Assembly: GCA_020831805.1 (NCBI GenBank)
Contig: JAFIFX010000021.1
Span: forward strand, 1 to 42,562
DNA from: Planctomycetota bacterium
GTDB lineage: Bacteria > Planctomycetota > Phycisphaerae > Phycisphaerales > UBA1924
Length of the DNA stretch: 42,562 nt
Direction of reading: 5' to 3'
The notes below the pieces were generated by a model. That model made no database searches. It worked only from the letters and a program-made list of their open reading frames with translations, and was not told where the DNA came from. This document shows positions 39,500 to 42,562 of the stretch, one piece after another (positions within the stretch are counted from its first letter, which is position 1; each line of letters opens with the position of its first letter). A program made the position numbers and the translations under genes.

Positions 39500-39988
39500 A
39501 TGGCCCACGGACTCACCCCCGCCGACCGCGCCGCACTCGACGCCGCCTACGAAGAGGCCCTTGCCGGCCTCGATGAAGGGGGCATCCCCATCGGATCCGC
39601 CCTGGCCGCCCCCGACGGCACGATCCTCGCCCGAGGCCACAACCTCCGCGTCCAGACCGGCGACCCCACCGCCCACGCCGAGACCGTCTGCATCCGCAAC
39701 GCCGGCCGCCGACGCGACTGGCACACCCTCACCCTCGCCTCCACCCTCTCCCCGTGCGCCATGTGCACCGGCACGGCCGTGCTCCACCGCATCCCCCGCG
39801 TCGTCATCGGCGAGCACGAGACATTCATGGGCCGTGAGGACTGGCTCCGCGCCGAGGGCGTCGAGGTCGTCCTCGCCCACGACCCCCGATGCATCGCCCT
39901 GATGCGCGACTTCATCGCCGCACGCCCCGACCTCTGGGACGAGGACATCGGCATCCCCCCCGACCCCCCCGCCCGGCCCTCGGCCTGA
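39500..39988 (+). CDS. Cytosine deaminase, yeast Fcy1-like small type
   Basis: The predicted reaction is cytosine to uracil plus ammonia. The product is a 162-residue CDA-fold protein with one zinc site: H59 and proton-shuttle E61 in TAHAET, C86 and C89 in LSPCAMCTG. Unlike general tRNA-adenosine or guanine deaminases, it shares with yeast cytosine deaminase the early EEALAGLDEGGIPIGSAL, RGHNLRVQTG and the end FIAARPDLWDEDIG. This supports cytosine as substrate. E. coli uses the unrelated CodA instead. The upp gene nearby would take the uracil to UMP. A broader nucleobase range cannot be excluded. Confidence 0.85.
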   Translation: MAHGLTPADRAALDAAYEEALAGLDEGGIPIGSALAAPDGTILARGHNLRVQTGDPTAHAETVCIRNAGRRRDWHTLTLASTLSPCAMCTGTAVLHRIPRVVIGEHETFMGREDWLRAEGVEVVLAHDPRCIALMRDFIAARPDLWDEDIGIPPDPPARPSA

Positions 39989-39990
39989 GT

Positions 39991-40776
39991 TCAGTCCGGA
40001 GCCGCTTCCCGAGCCAGCGGCTCGGCCCACGCCGGCAGCACCTCCACCTCCGCGTGCAGCCGCACCGGCTCGAAGAAGGTGCCCGGTAGCTCGCTGTCCC
40101 ATGGGTCCAGCACATGCCGCAGCATCCCGTACGGGATCACCACCCGCAGCGTCACCCCGCGCTCGTCGACCGGCACCGCCGACGAGCGATCCCCCGCGAT
40201 CGCCCCCGGGCGACCGTTGAAACCCGGCTCAATGATCCCGGCCATGGTTTCACCCGGATCCGCCGTCAAGAACAGGCTCGCCGCCGACGCCGGCAGCGAG
40301 CACGCCTCGATGTCCGACATCGCGTAACCCAGGTGCACCAGCACCCCCGCGCCGTCCACCCGCACCGGCTGGTTGAACGCCACGCCCCGCAGCTCCAGTT
40401 CCACATCAGAACCGGGGTCGATCCGCTTGAACAACGCCCGGCCCGCTTCGCGCTTCGCCAGCCCCACCCGCAGGCCGACCCCGTCCGGGTGCCCGACCCC
40501 CATCTTCAGCCGCGTCCCCCCCAAGGCGGCGTACGCGAGCAGGTTGGTCCCCTGGATCGCCACCGCCTCGCCCGGTGAGGCCAGCGCCCGGTCCGCGCGG
40601 TGCTCGACCAGCACGCCTCCCGATCGCCACCGGACGATCATCACCGGCTCGGACGCGTCGTCGGCCAGCAGCATCATTCGTGCGGGCTGTTCAAAATCAC
40701 CCTTGTCAGCAAGAAATGTCCCCCCCGAGATCCCCCCAAGCACGCACACCAGGATGGCTCCGATCGATGCCAGCAT
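39991..40776 (-). CDS. Membrane-anchored or secreted protein, unknown
   Basis: The product has 261 residues. The N-terminus has one hydrophobic stretch (MLASIGAILVCVLGGISGGTF) that is a signal peptide or anchor. The rest is a beta-rich periplasmic domain with no family I recognise; phrases such as VELELRGVAFNQPVRVDGAG and VTLRVVIPYGMLRHVLDPWD look like strands of a jelly-roll. The same frame stays open to 42354, but that part is the shadow of the next gene, and ATG 40776 is the first start giving a membrane-type N-terminus. It ends two bases after the stop of the convergent cytosine deaminase gene. Confidence 0.65.
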   Translation of the reverse strand: MLASIGAILVCVLGGISGGTFLADKGDFEQPARMMLLADDASEPVMIVRWRSGGVLVEHRADRALASPGEAVAIQGTNLLAYAALGGTRLKMGVGHPDGVGLRVGLAKREAGRALFKRIDPGSDVELELRGVAFNQPVRVDGAGVLVHLGYAMSDIEACSLPASAASLFLTADPGETMAGIIEPGFNGRPGAIAGDRSSAVPVDERGVTLRVVIPYGMLRHVLDPWDSELPGTFFEPVRLHAEVEVLPAWAEPLAREAAPD

Positions 40777-40920
40777 GCCACATTCTTCGCCCCGATCGCC
40801 GGAAGGTTGCCGCTCTGTTTCAGAGAAACTGCAACCGCGACCACCACCAACCCGGATAAGTCTCAGACCCCCCGCAGCGGCGCGTTCTGTGCCCTGCACG
40901 CACCAGAGAGGATTCGCATC

Positions 40921-42562
40921 ATGGCGTTGACCCAGGCCGCGCACCGGAAGGTGGTTCGTCCCGCGCTCGTTCTCGGACTCTTGCTCGCCCCGGGCGCCGC
41001 GGCGGCGGACCCGGACCTGCGCAAGCTCCAGGAGCGCGAGCCGCCGGCCTTCGGCGAGATCTGGCGTCTCGGCGACCCCACCCCCCGCTCCGGCGGCTTC
41101 GACGCCCAGGGCGTCACCCTGCTCAGCCACATCCCCCTCAACCAGTTCACCGGGGTCGCCCGCGCGATGGGCAACGACTGCTGGGGCTACACGGCGCCCT
41201 CCGGACGCGAATACGCCATCATGGGCCTCGAGGGCGGGTTCGGCTATGTCGAGATCACCGACCCCACCAACCCCCAGATCCTCGCCACCATCCCCGGGCC
41301 CTCCTCCGTATGGCGCGATGTCAAGGTCGTCGGCCACTACGCCTACGGCGTCTCCGAGGGCGGCTCGGGCATCCAGGTCATGGACCTGTCCAACATCGAC
41401 AACGGCCAGGTCACCCTCGTGCGCAACTGGACCAGCGGCGGCTACTCCACCACCCACAACATCATCGCCGGCGACGACGACGGATCCCTCTGGATCTGCG
41501 GCGCCAACATCGGCAACGGCGGCCTGATCAACATCGACATCACCAACCCCACGCTGCCCGCCCTCAACGGAGGGTGGACGCAGATGTATGTCCACGACGC
41601 CCAGGTCGTCGTGTGGGACCGCGGCGACCTGGCCGGCCGACGCCTGGCCTTCTGCGCCGCCGGGTTCAACTTCGGATTCTCCGAGACCGGCCTTCGGATC
41701 GTCGATGTCACCAACCCATCGAGCCCGCAGGTCATCTCCACCGTCTTCTACCCCGGCGCCCGCTACGCCCACCAGGTCTGGCTGTCCGAGGACCGCCGCT
41801 ACCTGTACCTCAACGACGAGCTCGATGTCGGCGACACCTCCGAGACCACCACCACCCGCATCTTCAATGTCGATGACCCCGCCAACGCTTTCTATGTTGG
41901 CACCTTCACCTCCGGCCTGCCCGCCGTCGCCCACAACCTCTACACCCGCGACGGGCTCATCTTCCAGGCCAACTACCGCTCCGGCCTGCGCGTCTTCGAC
42001 AAGCTCGACCCCGAGAACCCCGTCGAGATCGCCTACCTCGACACCTACCCCGGCACGATCGCACCGGAGTTCAACGGGGCCTGGTCGAACTACCCCTTCT
42101 TCCCCTCGGGCACCGTGATCGTCTCCGACATCGAGCGCGGCCTGTTCGTCGCCCGCGTCGACGCCGAGCCCCGCGCCGTCGCCATCCGCGCCCTCGGCAC
42201 ACCGCCCGCCCTGGTCCCGCCCGCCGGCGGTGCGGAACTCACCGCGGCCGTCTTCGTCCGCTCCGAGTCCAACCCCGTCGTTTCCGTCGATCTGATGGTC
42301 GACGCCGGCTCGGGCTTCCAGCCGGCGCCCGCGTTCCTCGACGCCGACGGCCACTGGACCGCCCAGACCCCGCCCGCGGCCTGCGACACCACCGTCCGCG
42401 CCTACTTCCGCGCCGAGGTCGCCGACGGACGCACCGCCGTCTACCCCGCCGGCGCGCCCGATCAGGCCCTTGAGTTCACCGTCGCCGATGCCGCCGTCGA
42501 GGTCTTCGCCGACGACTTCTCGACCGATCAGGGCTGGACGGTCGGCGCGCCCGACGACGACG
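40921..42562 (+). CDS. Choice-of-anchor B family secreted protein (3' end outside the window)
   Basis: At least 547 residues are present, with no stop before the window end. The signal peptide is about 1-29 (LVLGLLLAPGAAAA). Residues 60-430 are LVIVD-type repeats (GFGYVEITDPTNPQILATI, GSGIQVMDLSN, GLRIVDVTNPSSPQVIS, GLRVFDKLDPENPVEIA), forming a beta-propeller. The order of repeats plus HNI, HDAQV and HQVWLSED segments matches the choice-of-anchor B family, whose members carry different C-terminal anchors in different species. Here the anchor is beyond the window; a GC-type dockerin would be expected. The last visible part (AVEVFADDFSTDQGWTVG) begins a jelly-roll domain. AGAGAGGA precedes the ATG. 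Confidence 0.9.
   Translation, partial: MALTQAAHRKVVRPALVLGLLLAPGAAAADPDLRKLQEREPPAFGEIWRLGDPTPRSGGFDAQGVTLLSHIPLNQFTGVARAMGNDCWGYTAPSGREYAIMGLEGGFGYVEITDPTNPQILATIPGPSSVWRDVKVVGHYAYGVSEGGSGIQVMDLSNIDNGQVTLVRNWTSGGYSTTHNIIAGDDDGSLWICGANIGNGGLINIDITNPTLPALNGGWTQMYVHDAQVVVWDRGDLAGRRLAFCAAGFNFGFSETGLRIVDVTNPSSPQVISTVFYPGARYAHQVWLSEDRRYLYLNDELDVGDTSETTTTRIFNVDDPANAFYVGTFTSGLPAVAHNLYTRDGLIFQANYRSGLRVFDKLDPENPVEIAYLDTYPGTIAPEFNGAWSNYPFFPSGTVIVSDIERGLFVARVDAEPRAVAIRALGTPPALVPPAGGAELTAAVFVRSESNPVVSVDLMVDAGSGFQPAPAFLDADGHWTAQTPPAACDTTVRAYFRAEVADGRTAVYPAGAPDQALEFTVADAAVEVFADDFSTDQGWTVGAPDDD

Noticed and set aside
40777..42354. Upstream extension of the minus-strand gene at 39991-40776 to 787 residues
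   Set aside because: The extra part is antisense to the choice-of-anchor B gene. The membrane-type N-terminus at 40776 marks the real start.

Overview
The window reads as part of a chromosome from a GC-rich planctomycete of the class Phycisphaerae. The best evidence is a C-terminal tail of about 56 residues shared by four secreted proteins. It has two Asn-Phe-Phe-Asp helices, a Cys at each end and a Gly-Cys-Pro terminus, which matches the 'GC-type dockerin' anchor known from that class. A PEP-CTERM protein, a prepilin-type protein with a C-terminal Asp-Gly motif, a PknB-type kinase with a long sensor-like C-terminal half, LTD-domain proteins and a choice-of-anchor B protein fit the same group. 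I see no phage, transposon, CRISPR array or rRNA. One tRNA-Ser is present.

Layout. 1-8.4 kb: YkgJ-type Cys-cluster protein, an MsbA-like exporter, a four-CxxC protein, a CheW with an unusual internal domain (minus strand), class I photolyase, a small secreted helical protein, an RRM RNA-binding protein, an RhlE-type helicase and tRNA-Ser(UGA). 8.4-9.2 kb: a poorer, less GC-rich patch with a small membrane protein and a truncated SDR remnant. 9.2-17 kb (minus strand): a 1523-residue beta-propeller surface protein and a 1000-residue transmembrane Ser/Thr kinase. 17-23 kb: divergent oxyR and katA, then a DUF454 membrane protein overlapping PEP carboxylase. 23-27 kb: a surface-protein group (LTD/PEP-CTERM protein, pseudopilin, LTD/GC-dockerin protein). 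27-34 kb: an orphan astB, a three-gene ABC transporter/DUF3299 operon (minus strand) and a divergent hybrid histidine kinase. 34-38 kb: two further GC-dockerin proteins, one a reprolysin-like metalloprotease. 38-42.6 kb: upp, a small secreted protein, a yeast-type cytosine deaminase, a membrane-anchored unknown, and a choice-of-anchor B protein cut by the window end.

How the genes work together. OxyR keeps the two redox cysteines at exactly C199 and C208, and an ATAG-n7-CTAT operator sits between it and katA, so the peroxide-response circuit is complete in sequence. Cytosine deaminase and uracil phosphoribosyltransferase form a two-step cytosine salvage route to UMP. The RRM protein and the DEAD-box helicase look like a cold-shock or RNA-remodelling pair. 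The surface proteins share one anchor tail but carry different heads (propeller, LTD, protease, unknown), which suggests one sorting route for many extracellular proteins.

The best candidates for something new are the CheW with an inserted CZB-like bundle, the double seven-bladed propeller protein, the Cys-bracketed anchor tail, the tRNA promoter nested in the preceding terminator, and the kinase promoter with repeated TAAGTG(T/C)TAGGT elements. All calls come from reading the sequence; no database search was run.
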